Positions 50,953-59,707 of a stretch of 64,000 bases of DNA are shown here, one piece after another. Under the pieces are notes generated by a model. The model saw only the letters and a list, made by a program, of their open reading frames with translations, had not been told where the DNA came from and searched no databases. The position numbers were made by a program, and so were the translations under genes. The stretch is from Paractinoplanes abujensis (lineage in GTDB: Bacteria; Actinomycetota; Actinomycetes; Mycobacteriales; Micromonosporaceae), in contig NZ_JACHMF010000001.1 of the NCBI RefSeq assembly GCF_014204895.1, positions 8,370,001-8,434,000 on the forward strand, in the 5' to 3' direction. Position 1 is the stretch's first letter, and the number at the start of each line of letters is the position of its first letter.

Positions 50953-51675
50953 TCAGGTCCGCCGGATCAGCTCGGCCGCCGCCGCGACGGTCGCCGCCTC
51001 GTTAGCCGTCGCCGGGGTGGCCGGCCGGTTCACCACGACGACCGGGATGCCGCGTTCCCGGGCCGCCGTCAGCTTGGCGTCCGGGCCGCCGCTGTCCTTG
51101 GTGACCAGCACGTCGATCTCGTGTGCGGCCAGCAGCCGCCGTTCGCCGTCCAGCGTGTACGGCCCGCGGTCCAGCAGCACTTCGAGGCGCGCGGGGCGGG
51201 GCGGTGCCGGCGGTTCGACCGAGCGCGCCAGGAACCAGGCGTCCACGTCGGCGAAAGCGGCGATCCCCTGCCGCCCGGTCGTCAGGAACACCCGGCGGCC
51301 GAGCCGGGGGAGGAGGGCGGCGGCTTCTTCGAGATCCCGTACGCGGTGCCACACGTCCGCGTCCTGCGCGGTCCATCCGGGCCGTCGCAGCACGATCAGC
51401 GGCACGCCCGTCAGCGCCGCCGCGGCTGCCGCGTTGTGGCTGATCCCGGCGGCGAACGGGTGGGTCGCGTCGACGAGCACGTCGATGCGTTCCGTGCGCA
51501 GGTAGGCGACCAGCCCGTCGACGCCGCCGAAGCCGCCGATGCGTACCTCACCCACCGGCAGCCGGGGAGCTGAGGTGCGCCCGGCCAGCGAGCTGATCAC
51601 GGTCAGGCCGGGCAGGGCGGCGGCCAGGGCCCGGGCCTCGCTGGTGCCGCCGAGGATGAGCACACGGTCAGTCAC
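50953..51675 (-). CDS. cobK: precorrin-6A reductase
   Basis: The 240-residue enzyme reduces precorrin-6A to dihydro-precorrin-6 with NADPH in aerobic cobalamin synthesis. It begins [20 protein letters not shown], the CobK/CbiJ nucleotide motif, and later has [20 protein letters not shown] and [13 protein letters not shown], both characteristic. [20 protein letters not shown] near the C-terminus is also diagnostic. It overlaps cobM by 8 nt and is last in the cobL-cobM-cobK unit. Confidence 0.95.
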   Translation of the reverse strand: MTDRVLILGGTSEARALAAALPGLTVISSLAGRTSAPRLPVGEVRIGGFGGVDGLVAYLRTERIDVLVDATHPFAAGISHNAAAAAALTGVPLIVLRRPGWTAQDADVWHRVRDLEEAAALLPRLGRRVFLTTGRQGIAAFADVDAWFLARSVEPPAPPRPARLEVLLDRGPYTLDGERRLLAAHEIDVLVTKDSGGPDAKLTAARERGIPVVVVNRPATPATANEAATVAAAAELIRRT

Positions 51676-52411
51676 GGCAGCGGGCGGCCGAGTACAGATG
51701 GCTGTCCGGGAACTGGGCCGCGGTCAGAGCGGGCCCGACCACGATGACTGCCGTCCGGCGGATCCCGGCCGCGGTGACCTGGTCCGCGATGTCCCCGAGG
51801 GTGCCGCGCAGCACGACCTCGTCGGGGCGGCTGGCCCGGGCCACCACGGCCACCGGGCAGTCGGGGCCGTAGGCGGGGATCAGCTCGGCGGTCACGGCGT
51901 CGATCCGCTGCACGGCCAGGTGCAGCACCATCGTCGAGCCGCTGGCTGAGAGCGTGGTCAGGTCCTCGCCGGCGGGCATGGCGGTGGCGCGTTCGGCGGT
52001 CCGGGTCAAGATCACGGTCTGGGCCACCCCGGGCACCGTGAACTCGCGGGCCAGCGCGGCGGCCGCGGCGGCGAAGGCCGGGACCCCGGGGGTGACGTCG
52101 TACGGGATGCCGGCCTCGTCGAGGCGGCGCATCTGTTCAGCCACGGCGCTGAACACCGACGGGTCGCCCGAGTGCAGGCGGGCCACGTCCTGCCCGGCCG
52201 CGTGGGCGGAGGCCAGCTCGGCGATGATCTCGTCGAGCGTGAGCGGCCACGTGTCCACCTTGCGGCAATCCGGCGGGCACGATTCCAGCAGTTCGGCCGG
52301 CACGAGGCTGCCCGCGTAGAGGCAGACCGGCGACGACGAGATCAACCGCTGTCCCCGTACGGTGATCAGGTCGGCGGCGCCCGGCCCGGCGCCGATGAAG
52401 TGGACCGTCAT
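51668..52411 (-). CDS. cobM: precorrin-4 C11-methyltransferase
   Basis: This 247-residue SAM-dependent enzyme methylates C-11 of precorrin-4. It starts [20 protein letters not shown], with the tetrapyrrole methylase glycine loop, and has [34 protein letters not shown] and [20 protein letters not shown], typical of CobM/CbiF. Its ATG overlaps the cobL stop (ATGA), and its end overlaps cobK, so all three are coupled. The rest of the pathway is outside the window. Confidence 0.95.
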   Translation of the reverse strand: MTVHFIGAGPGAADLITVRGQRLISSSPVCLYAGSLVPAELLESCPPDCRKVDTWPLTLDEIIAELASAHAAGQDVARLHSGDPSVFSAVAEQMRRLDEAGIPYDVTPGVPAFAAAAAALAREFTVPGVAQTVILTRTAERATAMPAGEDLTTLSASGSTMVLHLAVQRIDAVTAELIPAYGPDCPVAVVARASRPDEVVLRGTLGDIADQVTAAGIRRTAVIVVGPALTAAQFPDSHLYSAARCRD

Positions 52412-53601
52412 GGCGTCACCGACCAGATCGTCACCGGCATCAATGGTCTCCATCCCGTGAAGCCGCCCACCGGCGAGCCCCGGCTCACCGACAGGCGGGT
52501 CAGTTCGCCGCCGAGCTTCGCGTACGCCGTGGCCAGCGCGGCCTCGGACTCCAGCGTCACCGCGTTGGCCACCAGCCGGCCTCCGGGGCGCAGTGCGGCC
52601 AGGCACGCGTCGAGCACACCGGGGCGGGTCAGGCCCCCGCCGATGAACACGACGTCGGGCGTGTCCAGGCCGTCCAGGGCGGCGGGCGCCTGGCCGGTCA
52701 CCACGCGCAGTCCGGGGACACCGAGAGCCGAGGCATTGGCCCGGATGGTGACGGCGCGAGCAGCGGACGACTCGACGGCGACGGCCCGGCACGTGGGGTG
52801 GCTGCGCATCCACTCGATCCCGATGGACCCCGACCCCGCGCCCACGTCCCACAGCAGCGCGCCCGGCGCCGGCGCCAGCACGGCCAGCGTCACGGCCCGC
52901 ACCTCACGCTTGGTGAGCTGTCCGTCCGTCTCGTACGAGGAATCGGCCAGCCCCGGCACGAGCGACGTCGCCGGCCCGTCCCCGCAGTCGATCGCGACCA
53001 CGTTCAGCGGATCGCCCGGCGGCTGCGCCCACGACCCCGCAGCCCCGGTCACGACCTCCTCCGCGGGCCCGCCCAGCTGCGACAACACGGTGATCGCGGC
53101 GGCACCGTAGCCGGCCTCGGCGACCAGCGCCGCCACCTGGGCCGGGGTCGTGGCGTCACGCGAGAGCACGAGGATGCGCCGCCCCGGGTTGAGGGCCCGC
53201 CGTACGGTCGCGGGGTCCGCCGTGACCAGGCTGAGCACTTCGGTCGTGGCGAGCGGCCAGCCGAGCCGGGCGGCGGCCAGCGCGGCCGACGAGGGATGCG
53301 GGAGCACTCTGAGGCGGGGGGTCAGCCGCGCGAGCGTCGCCCCGATGCCGTGGAACATCGGATCGCCGCTGGCCAGCACGGTGACGTCGCCCCGGAGCAG
53401 GTCGCCCAGGCCCGGGAGCAGTGGCGACGGCAGCAGAACCCGGCGCGCGGTCACCGAGGGCGGCAGAAGCGACAATTGCCGCGAGCTGCCGATGATCACC
53501 GACGCCGCGGTGAGCACGTCCCGGGACGTACGGGGGAGGTCGTCCCAGCCTCCGGCGCCGATGCCGACCACCGTGACCAGGCCGGTGTTATCGGCATGCA
53601 C
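52408..53601 (-). CDS. cobL: precorrin-6Y C5,15-methyltransferase (decarboxylating)
   Basis: The 397-residue bifunctional enzyme fuses a CbiE-like methylase (about 1-195: [38 protein letters not shown]) to a CbiT-like SAM methyltransferase (about 200-397: [38 protein letters not shown]). It methylates C-5 and C-15 and decarboxylates. TAGGTT (53613-53608 on the minus strand) is six bases before GTG 53601, so the operon mRNA is probably leaderless. I looked for a cobalamin riboswitch upstream and did not find a complete one. Confidence 0.95.
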   Translation of the reverse strand: MHADNTGLVTVVGIGAGGWDDLPRTSRDVLTAASVIIGSSRQLSLLPPSVTARRVLLPSPLLPGLGDLLRGDVTVLASGDPMFHGIGATLARLTPRLRVLPHPSSAALAAARLGWPLATTEVLSLVTADPATVRRALNPGRRILVLSRDATTPAQVAALVAEAGYGAAAITVLSQLGGPAEEVVTGAAGSWAQPPGDPLNVVAIDCGDGPATSLVPGLADSSYETDGQLTKREVRAVTLAVLAPAPGALLWDVGAGSGSIGIEWMRSHPTCRAVAVESSAARAVTIRANASALGVPGLRVVTGQAPAALDGLDTPDVVFIGGGLTRPGVLDACLAALRPGGRLVANAVTLESEAALATAYAKLGGELTRLSVSRGSPVGGFTGWRPLMPVTIWSVTP

Positions 53602-53765
53602 ATGGCGAACCTATCGCGCGGGGCAGTCGCGAGAATTTCCGCGTCCGGTTGAGCGAAGCCGAGGCCAGGTGCGTACAACACCCCGACGGCTTGCCGAGAC
53701 CGGGTCGTCACGTCAGCCGCAGGGGGTGGCCGACGCCGAAGACGACCGCTGAACGGGTGAGGACC

Positions 53766-55424
53766 ATGGCGCAGGGACCGCCGACGTTCCAGACTCACGA
53801 TCAGCGCCGCCAGGCCGACGAGGACGCGCAGTTCTTCGCCGATCTGCGCGCCGCGCCCGACGACGAGGAGGCGTGGCCCGCTCAGCGACGCTCCGATCCG
53901 TGGGGCCAGCAGGAGGACGACCGCGGCGCGTCCAGCGGCTGGGGTGTGCGCGAGGTCGACGAGGGCCGCGACCCCTGGCCCGACGACCCTTACCGCGAGG
54001 ACCCTTACCGGCGCAGCGACCTGGTGGTCGAGTCGAACACCGACCCGACCGGCTGGAAGGCGTCCGGCCCGGCCCAGCCGCCGATTCCCGACGACCGCCC
54101 GCCGGCCGAGGCCATCTCGGGCAACCGCCTGCTCACGGTCCTGCTGTTCTTCGCGGGCCTGGCCACCAGCGTCTCGCTCTGGCTGTTCGAGACCGAGGCG
54201 GGCGCGGTCAGCGACACCGCCAGCCTGATGCTCGCGGCCGGGCGCATCACCGGCCTGATCGGCGGCTACATCCTCTTCATCCAGCTGATCATGATGAGCC
54301 GGGTCAGCTGGCTCGAGGAGTGGGTGGGCGCCCGCGACCTGCTGCGTTGGCACCGCTGGCTGGGCACCTCGCTGTGCGTCTTCGTGCTGGCCCACGCCGT
54401 CTTCATCATCTACGGCTACGCGCTCACCGCCGAGACCGGCGTGGTCGAGCAGGGCATCACGATCATCACGACGCTGCCCGAGATGCTCAGCGCCACCGCG
54501 GCCACGATCATCCTGGTGGTCATCAGCCTGATCTCGATGCGGGCGGCCAAGACCCGCCTGCCGTACGAGTTGTGGCACCTGATCCACCTGACCGGCTATC
54601 TGGTGCTGGTCCTCGGCTACGGTCACCAGGTCGCCACGGGCGCCAACCTGAGCGGCCCGTTCGCCACGGTCTTCTGGCCGGCGCTGACCGCGCTGGTGAT
54701 CTCGGCGCTGGTCTGGGGCCGCCTGGTCGAGCCGCTCTGGCTCAACCTGCGGCACAAGTTCGAGGTGGCCGAGGTGGTCTCCGAGGGCGGCAACACGTTC
54801 TCGATCTACATCGACGGCAAGAACCTGCAGAAGCTGCCCGCCCAGGCCGGCCAGTTCATGCGCTGGCGGTTCCTGACCCGCAACGGCTGGTGGCAGTCGC
54901 ACCCGTTCTCGCTCTCGGCCGCGCCCAATTCGCAGTGGCTGCGCCTGACCGTGACCGCGGTCGGCGGCCACACCCGCAAGCTGGCCGACATGAAGGCGGG
55001 CACGCCGATCTGGGCCGAGGGTCCGTTCGGCACGTTCACCGCCCAGCGCCGCACCCGCCGCCGGGCCCTGCTGATCGCCGGGGGCAGCGGCATCGCGCCG
55101 ATCCGCGCCCTGCTGGAGGACATGCCGCCGGACACCATCGTGATCTACCGGGCCAGCCGCCCCGACGAGCTGGTGTTCCGCGGTGAGCTGGAGGAGCTGG
55201 CCGAGCAGCGGGACGCCTGGGTGCGCTACATCGTGGGCGGCCGCAACGATCCCGGTCCGCGCCGCCTGTTCACGCCGGAGGGCCTGCTCGGCCTGGTGCC
55301 CGACGTGAGCCGCCGCGACGTCTACCTGTGCGGCCCGCCCGGGCTGGTCGAGGCCGCGGTGGGCACCCTGCGCGATCTGGACGTTCCGGACAGCCAGCTG
55401 CACCTCGACCCGTTCGAGTTCTGA
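53766..55424 (+). CDS. membrane flavin reductase with ferric-reductase core and NAD domain
   Basis: This 552-residue protein has a disordered acidic N-terminal region (about 1-115), then six membrane helices (about 118-345) of the ferric reductase-like type with haem-binding His in LRWHRWLGTSL, FVLAHAVFIIYGYALTAETG and LWHLIHLTGYL. A cytoplasmic ferredoxin-reductase-like FAD/NAD module follows: MRWRFLTRNGWWQSHPFSLS, LLIAGGSGIAPIRALL and VYLCGPPGLVEAA. It should pass electrons from NAD(P)H through FAD and haem to the outer side of the membrane. The next two genes encode the probable flavinylated acceptor and its ApbE, so the three form an electron-transfer operon. A GTGAGGA site fits ATG 53766. 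Confidence 0.88.
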   Translation: MAQGPPTFQTHDQRRQADEDAQFFADLRAAPDDEEAWPAQRRSDPWGQQEDDRGASSGWGVREVDEGRDPWPDDPYREDPYRRSDLVVESNTDPTGWKASGPAQPPIPDDRPPAEAISGNRLLTVLLFFAGLATSVSLWLFETEAGAVSDTASLMLAAGRITGLIGGYILFIQLIMMSRVSWLEEWVGARDLLRWHRWLGTSLCVFVLAHAVFIIYGYALTAETGVVEQGITIITTLPEMLSATAATIILVVISLISMRAAKTRLPYELWHLIHLTGYLVLVLGYGHQVATGANLSGPFATVFWPALTALVISALVWGRLVEPLWLNLRHKFEVAEVVSEGGNTFSIYIDGKNLQKLPAQAGQFMRWRFLTRNGWWQSHPFSLSAAPNSQWLRLTVTAVGGHTRKLADMKAGTPIWAEGPFGTFTAQRRTRRRALLIAGGSGIAPIRALLEDMPPDTIVIYRASRPDELVFRGELEELAEQRDAWVRYIVGGRNDPGPRRLFTPEGLLGLVPDVSRRDVYLCGPPGLVEAAVGTLRDLDVPDSQLHLDPFEF

Positions 55425-55440
55425 CAAGGAGATTGCCCCC

Positions 55441-55965
55441 ATGCGACGTAGTACCGCAGCCGCCGTCGGCACCCTGACCGGCGCCGCCCTGATCATCGGG
55501 GTGCGACTGAGCGTGACGCCGCCCGAGGCCCCGGTCGCCCAGGCGCCGGTCTCCAACCTGGAGAACAGCACGTCGGCCCCGTCCAAGAAGCCGGCCGCCA
55601 AGCCCACCACCAAGCCGGCCGGCAACGGCGGCGGGGAGAAAGGCGCGGCGAAGGAGGAAGAAGCGGCCGAGAAGCCCAAGAGCGGCCTCAAGGACGGCGT
55701 CTTCAAGGGCAACGCGGCCGCCAACCCGTACGGGAAGATCCAGGTCACCATCAAGGTCGAAGGGGGCGAGATCACCGGCGCCGACGCGACCTACCCGACC
55801 GCCAACGACAGCGGCACGATCAACCCGCCCGCGATCGACGCCCTCAAGCAGTCGACGCTGCAGGCCAAGAGCGCCGGCGACGTCCAGGCCGTCTCCGGGG
55901 CCACCTACACCAGCGAGTCCTACGTCAAGTCCCTGCAGGCAGCGCTGGACGCCGCAAAGGCGTAA
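55441..55965 (+). CDS. exported FMN-binding domain protein
   Basis: The 174-residue protein starts with a membrane anchor or signal helix (RRSTAAAVGTLTGAALIIGV). A Lys/Ala/Pro linker (about 40-80) and an FMN_bind domain follow. VSGATYTSESYVKSLQAALD contains the SGATxTS site, to which ApbE would attach FMN covalently through a Thr or Ser. It is thus the carrier downstream of the membrane reductase. It lies 16 nt after the reductase and 11 nt before apbE. Confidence 0.92.
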   Translation: MRRSTAAAVGTLTGAALIIGVRLSVTPPEAPVAQAPVSNLENSTSAPSKKPAAKPTTKPAGNGGGEKGAAKEEEAAEKPKSGLKDGVFKGNAAANPYGKIQVTIKVEGGEITGADATYPTANDSGTINPPAIDALKQSTLQAKSAGDVQAVSGATYTSESYVKSLQAALDAAKA

Positions 55966-55976
55966 GGTCACGCTCT

Positions 55977-56711
55977 GTGCGCCATGTCGAACATGTGATG
56001 GGAACGACGGTCAGCATCGAGCTGGCCGATGAGCGGCCGGATCTCATCGCCGCCGTGTGCGCGTGGCTGCACGAGGTCGATGCGCGGTTCAGCACGTACA
56101 AGGCGGACAGTGAGGTGTCCCGCTTCGGCCGCGGCGAGCTGCGCCTGGAGGACAGCTCGGCCGACCTGCGGCAGGTGCTGGAGGCGTGCGCCGACCTGTG
56201 GCGCGATACGGACGGTTACTTCGACGCGTACGCATCGGGGTCGCTCGACCCGTCCGGCTACGTCAAAGGCTGGTCGGTCGAGGTGGCGTCGCAGCGGCTG
56301 GCCGCGGCGGGCTCGCACGACCACTACATCAACGCGGGCGGCGACATCCGCATGCGCGGCCGGCACCCCGAGGGCGGCCCGTGGCGCGTCGGCATCCGGC
56401 ACCCGTGGGAGGCCGACAAGGTCAGCTGGGTGCTGGCCCTGAACGACGGCGCGGTGGCCACCTCCGGCACGTACGAGCGAGGCGACCACGTGATCAACCC
56501 GCGGACGGGTCAGCCGGCGAAAGGCCTGCGCTCGGTCACGGTGGTCGGCCCGGACCTGTCGATCGCCGACGCCTACGCCACGGCGGCGCTCGCCATGGGT
56601 GAGGCCGGCATCGCCTGGCTGGCCAAGCGCGCCGCCGACGGCTACGACTCGGCAGTCGTGACCGACGACGGCCGCGCCTTCAGCTCGGCCAACCTGCCCG
56701 CCGCGGTCTGA
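55977..56711 (+). CDS. apbE: FAD:protein FMN transferase
   Basis: The 244-residue ApbE/Ftp-family enzyme transfers FMN from FAD to a Thr/Ser of target proteins. It has the family features MGTTVSIELADERPD at the start, FSTYKADSEVSRFG, DPSGYVKGWSVEVASQRL (the nucleotide-binding Lys) and YINAGGDIRMRG, and the metal-binding INPRTGQPAKGLRSVTVVGP with SIADAYATAALAMG. No signal peptide is evident, which is unusual for ApbE but known in actinomycetes. The adjacent FMN_bind protein is its likely substrate. GTG 55977 is the start. Confidence 0.93.
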   Translation: MRHVEHVMGTTVSIELADERPDLIAAVCAWLHEVDARFSTYKADSEVSRFGRGELRLEDSSADLRQVLEACADLWRDTDGYFDAYASGSLDPSGYVKGWSVEVASQRLAAAGSHDHYINAGGDIRMRGRHPEGGPWRVGIRHPWEADKVSWVLALNDGAVATSGTYERGDHVINPRTGQPAKGLRSVTVVGPDLSIADAYATAALAMGEAGIAWLAKRAADGYDSAVVTDDGRAFSSANLPAAV

Positions 56712-56739
56712 CGACCGACCGCAGCGCCCACTGCGCAAG

Positions 56740-56922
56740 CCGCGAAACCGGGTCCAGCAGTTCCTCGCCGGCCGGCACTTCGATCGCCGTTTCCACGCCG
56801 CCTACGGCATGCCGTCCGGCGAATGGGTCAGCCGCCACCTGCAGAACCGGCCCGCCGGTACAGCCAGCTGTACCAGCGAAAGTAGCGTCACCGGGATCGA
56901 TCTTGATGAACGTGGTGCATAG
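56740..56922 (+). pseudogene. possible C-terminal fragment of an AraC-type regulator
   Basis: In one plus-strand frame this stretch reads QQFLAGRHFDRRFHAAYGMP followed by SGEWVSRHLQ, which resembles the last helices of AraC-family HTH domains (…HFxRRFRAAYGMxPGEWR). It then runs on to a TAG at 56920-56922 without further homology. There is no start and no first half. It may be a relic or a chance resemblance. Confidence 0.35.
56857..56874. promoter_or_regulatory. inverted repeat GGTACAGC/GCTGTACC
   Basis: GGTACAGC (56857-56864) and GCTGTACC (56867-56874) are perfect 8-bp arms around CA. It lies about 46 bp upstream of the -10-like TAGCGT of the next gene, a position suitable for an activator or repressor. 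No cognate regulator is identified. Confidence 0.45.
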
Positions 56923-56932
56923 CGTTTGAGCC

Positions 56933-58165
56933 ATGACAGCGAAGACGAATTTCCGAAGGCTGACGGTCGGTCTGACCGCCGCCGCTGTGCTCGCCGGCGG
57001 GGCCGGAGTCGCTTACGCGGACGTCAGGAACGACGCCGGAAACGGTGAGGTGCGGTCCGCGGCCACGGCGCCGTCATCGGGCTGGCACGGCATCACCCGC
57101 GAACATGTCCGGATCGACTTCGGCCGGGGCTGGGTCACCGACGCCGAACTGACGTACCCCAGCCACGTACGGGGGCGTCTGCCGTTGGTGGTGTTCCTGC
57201 ACGGCAGCGGGCACAACGACATGAACCAGACGCTGCCGGAGGGTAAGGGTGCCACCTTCGTCCCGCTCGCGCAGGCCGCGAGCCGGGAAGGGTACGCGAC
57301 ACTGCGGTTCAACAAGCGCGGCGTGACCGGCATCGGACCGGTGGAGAGCACCGACCCCGCCCAGCTGAACCCCAAGAACCCGTACGACCTCATCCAGCGC
57401 GACGCCGCCGCGGCCATCCGCTTCGGAGCCGGCTCGGCGCGGATCGACCCGTCGAGGATCGTCCTGCTCGGACACAGCGAAGGCACCAACGTGGCCGCCA
57501 ACCTCGCCGCCGACCCGAAGAAATACGGCATCCCCAAGCCGGCCGGTGTGGTCGCGATGGGTGTCGTCGGCGAGGACATCAAGACCCTGCTGACGCTGCA
57601 ACTGTACGGGCGGTTGCTGCTGCAGCTGCACGACGAGTTCGACGTAGACGGCGACGGCCGGCTCACCGCCCGCGAAGCGACCGACGGCCTGGTCGGCCAG
57701 CCCGCGGAGGTGGCCGAGCAGCTCCGGTCGGTGCTGCTCGACGGCACCAAGCTCAAGGCGAGCACCGACACCGACCACGACGGCCGGATCGCGATCGACG
57801 CCGAAGCCGGCGCGGTGCTGCGCAAGGCCAGCGGCATCGACAACTACCCGGACACGCCGGGCCTGGAAGGGTTGAAGGACTACGTCACCGACATCGCCCG
57901 CTTCCCGACGGTCACCGAGGCCCTGCCCCAGTTCAGCGGCCCGACCCTGCTCCTCAACGGCGAGAACGACCTGCAGACCCCGGCCCGGGTCGCCCTGGCC
58001 GCCGACGCCGCCGTGGCCGCAGCCGGCCACCAGGACCACCGGGCGATCATCTACCCGGGCATGGCCCACACCATGAACATCACCCCGAAGTTCCGCCCGG
58101 AGTTCGGCGACCCCGACCAGCAGGTCGTCACCGACATCCGCACCTGGCTCCGCGCCCACCGCTGA
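56933..58165 (+). CDS. secreted alpha/beta-hydrolase with EF-hand insertion
   Basis: The 410-residue protein has a signal peptide (RRLTVGLTAAAVLAGGAGVA then YADV). The alpha/beta-hydrolase core carries the FLHGSGHND oxyanion motif (about 88-96), GHSEG nucleophile (Ser182), acid Asp346 in GENDLQTP and His379 in GMAHTMN. Between strands 6 and 7, in the lid, lies a canonical EF-hand loop DVDGDGRLTARE (residues 237-248) and a second, weaker one DTDHDGRIAIDA (279-290). Calcium may thus control the lid. TAGCGT (56920-56925) lies seven bases before the ATG, and no ribosome site is seen. The substrate is unknown. Confidence 0.85.
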   Translation: MTAKTNFRRLTVGLTAAAVLAGGAGVAYADVRNDAGNGEVRSAATAPSSGWHGITREHVRIDFGRGWVTDAELTYPSHVRGRLPLVVFLHGSGHNDMNQTLPEGKGATFVPLAQAASREGYATLRFNKRGVTGIGPVESTDPAQLNPKNPYDLIQRDAAAAIRFGAGSARIDPSRIVLLGHSEGTNVAANLAADPKKYGIPKPAGVVAMGVVGEDIKTLLTLQLYGRLLLQLHDEFDVDGDGRLTAREATDGLVGQPAEVAEQLRSVLLDGTKLKASTDTDHDGRIAIDAEAGAVLRKASGIDNYPDTPGLEGLKDYVTDIARFPTVTEALPQFSGPTLLLNGENDLQTPARVALAADAAVAAAGHQDHRAIIYPGMAHTMNITPKFRPEFGDPDQQVVTDIRTWLRAHR

Positions 58166-58179
58166 CCCGTATCACCCCG

Positions 58180-58208
58180 GAGACGGCCGCCCACCGGGCG
58201 GCCGTCTC
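58180..58208. terminator. 13-bp GC-rich terminator hairpin
   Basis: GAGACGGCCGCCC (58180-58192) and GGGCGGCCGTCTC (58196-58208) are perfect complements around a three-base loop, 14 bp after the hydrolase stop. It should end that transcript cleanly. There is no T tract. Confidence 0.85.
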
Positions 58209-58303
58209 TCGTCCGGCCTCCGGGCCCCCGGGGGTTTTCCTCCGGGCGGGGAGGGGGTGACAGCCGCCTTCTGCGCGGGGTGCGGCGCTTCTAGCGTCAG
58301 TCC

Positions 58304-58360
58304 ATGAAGGACCGCCGCCGGCAGGTCCTCGCTCCGGGAGAGGGTCGATCATGGTGTTGA
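58304..58360 (+). CDS. leaderless 18-codon upstream ORF
   Basis: TAGCGT (58292-58297) is six bases before ATG 58304, which opens a short frame ([18 protein letters not shown]) that stops at 58358-58360, ten bases into the Tat-hydrolase gene in another frame. The hydrolase ATG (58351) has a GGGAGAGGG site inside this ORF. Translation of the short ORF could couple to, or gate, the hydrolase. It is basic, ends in Trp-Cys and matches no family I know. Confidence 0.45.
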   Translation: MKDRRRQVLAPGEGRSWC

Positions 58361-59631
58361 GCCGCCGTACGTTTCTGTCTGCCTCGTTGCTGGCCGGGGG
58401 TGTCGCGATCGTGCCCGCGCCCGCGTCGTACGCCGCCCCTCGGGCTCGATTGACGTTGCCCGCGCCGACCGGCCGCTTTCCGGTCGGCACGGTCGACCTG
58501 CACCTGGTCGACCATGATCGGGCCAATCCGTGGGCGCCCGCTCCGGCCCGGCGCGAACTGATGGTCAGCCTCTGGTATCCGGCCGCCGGTGTGGCCCGGT
58601 TCCCGCGGGCGCCGCACATGCGGCCCGGAGCCGCGGCCCATTTCGGCAGTGCCAGCGGTGCCGGTTCCACTCTGTACGGCGTTCCGGCCGGCGCGGTCGA
58701 TTTCGCCGCGACCCGGACCAGTGGTCACGTGGGCGCCCCGGTGGCGCGGCACCGGCGGCCCTTCCCGGTGGTGTTGTATTCGGCCGGGGCCGGCGACCCG
58801 CGGACCTGGGGCACCGCGGCGGTGCAGGATCTGGCCAGCCGGGGCTACGTGGTGGTGACCGTCGACCACACCTACGACGCGTCCGAGGTGCAGTTCCCGG
58901 ACGGCCGGGTCGTCACGGGCGTGCTGAATCAGCTGTTCCAAGAGGCGCAGCAGCCCGACGACTTCCAGCGGCTGGCGAGCCTGATCTTCGACACGCGCGT
59001 GGCCGACACCCGTTTCGTGCTCGACCAGCTGGTCGCGGTCAACTGCGGCTCTCATCCCGGCGCCAGAGGGCTCACCGGCGCCTTGGATCTGTCCCGTACG
59101 GGCATGGTCGGCGTGTCCGCGGGTGGGCTCACCGCCCTGCGGGTGATGGACGAGGACCCGCGCGTCAAGGTTGCCGTCGACATGGGCGGCAGCATCGAGT
59201 CGCCGATCGTCCCGGACGTCCTCCAGTTGTGGCCGGTGGCCCGGCACGGTCTCGCCCGGCCGTTCATGCTCGTGGGGGACCCCGGCACCGACCACCACCG
59301 GACACCGTCCTGGCGGATGTTGTGGGAGAACAGCACGGGGTGGCGGGTCGACCTGCATCTGACCGGGGCGAGCGGCGAGGACTCGTACAAGGACGCCGTG
59401 CCGCTGGTGCCGCAGATCGCGCGGCAACTCGGCCTGCCCGCGAGCTACGTCAGCAAGATCATCGGCAGCATCGACCCGGTGCGGGCGACCGATACCCAGC
59501 GCAGGCTGGTTGCCGCCTTCTTCGACAAGTGGCTGCGCGGCCGGGGCGGTCACGAGCTGGACGGCCCGTCGCCCCGTTTTCCCGACGTCACCTTCGTGGG
59601 TGTCGGCGCCGCGAGCCCGCATCCCCGATGA
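58351..59631 (+). CDS. Tat-exported PAF-acetylhydrolase-like alpha/beta-hydrolase
   Basis: The 426-residue protein carries a twin-arginine signal ([20 protein letters not shown]). The fold is like platelet-activating-factor acetylhydrolase II/dienelactone-hydrolase esterases, with [30 protein letters not shown] and the nucleophile elbow [27 protein letters not shown] follows the late strand. It should cleave an ester of a lipid or polymer outside the cell. The ATG at 58351 overlaps an upstream short ORF, and a terminator precedes both, so this is a separate unit. Confidence 0.85.
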   Translation: MVLSRRTFLSASLLAGGVAIVPAPASYAAPRARLTLPAPTGRFPVGTVDLHLVDHDRANPWAPAPARRELMVSLWYPAAGVARFPRAPHMRPGAAAHFGSASGAGSTLYGVPAGAVDFAATRTSGHVGAPVARHRRPFPVVLYSAGAGDPRTWGTAAVQDLASRGYVVVTVDHTYDASEVQFPDGRVVTGVLNQLFQEAQQPDDFQRLASLIFDTRVADTRFVLDQLVAVNCGSHPGARGLTGALDLSRTGMVGVSAGGLTALRVMDEDPRVKVAVDMGGSIESPIVPDVLQLWPVARHGLARPFMLVGDPGTDHHRTPSWRMLWENSTGWRVDLHLTGASGEDSYKDAVPLVPQIARQLGLPASYVSKIIGSIDPVRATDTQRRLVAAFFDKWLRGRGGHELDGPSPRFPDVTFVGVGAASPHPR

Positions 59632-59632
59632 T

Positions 59633-59662
59633 CACGTGTCACTATCCTCGCGGATATTGGCA
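59633..59662 (+). promoter_or_regulatory. 30-bp element upstream of MDR gene, copy 1
   Basis: The sequence CACGTGTCACTATCCTCGCG and ten following bases (GATATTGGCA) matches an element upstream of the GlxA-type regulator at 61700-61729 in 21 of 30 positions, same orientation. The shared core is CGTGTCA-nn-AT-n-CTCGCGG. It sits just after the hydrolase stop and about 45 bp before ATG 59708. It is a plausible binding site of the neighbouring regulator. Confidence 0.55.
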
Positions 59663-59707
59663 ATGCTGCCACTGGAGGGTGCGGATCGTGCGCGCCACGC
59701 TGGGACA

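Noticed and set aside
53602..53765. Possible cobalamin riboswitch upstream of cobL
   Set aside because: GACTGCCCCGC near 53620-53630 on the minus strand resembles one part of the motif, but the rest of the core and the B12 box are absent, and the cobL start lies only about 20 bases away. A leaderless start explains the spacing better.
56680..56934. 84-aa minus-strand ORF beyond apbE
   Set aside because: It overlaps the end of apbE, has no ribosome site or family, and is opposite an AraC-like relic; probably a shadow.
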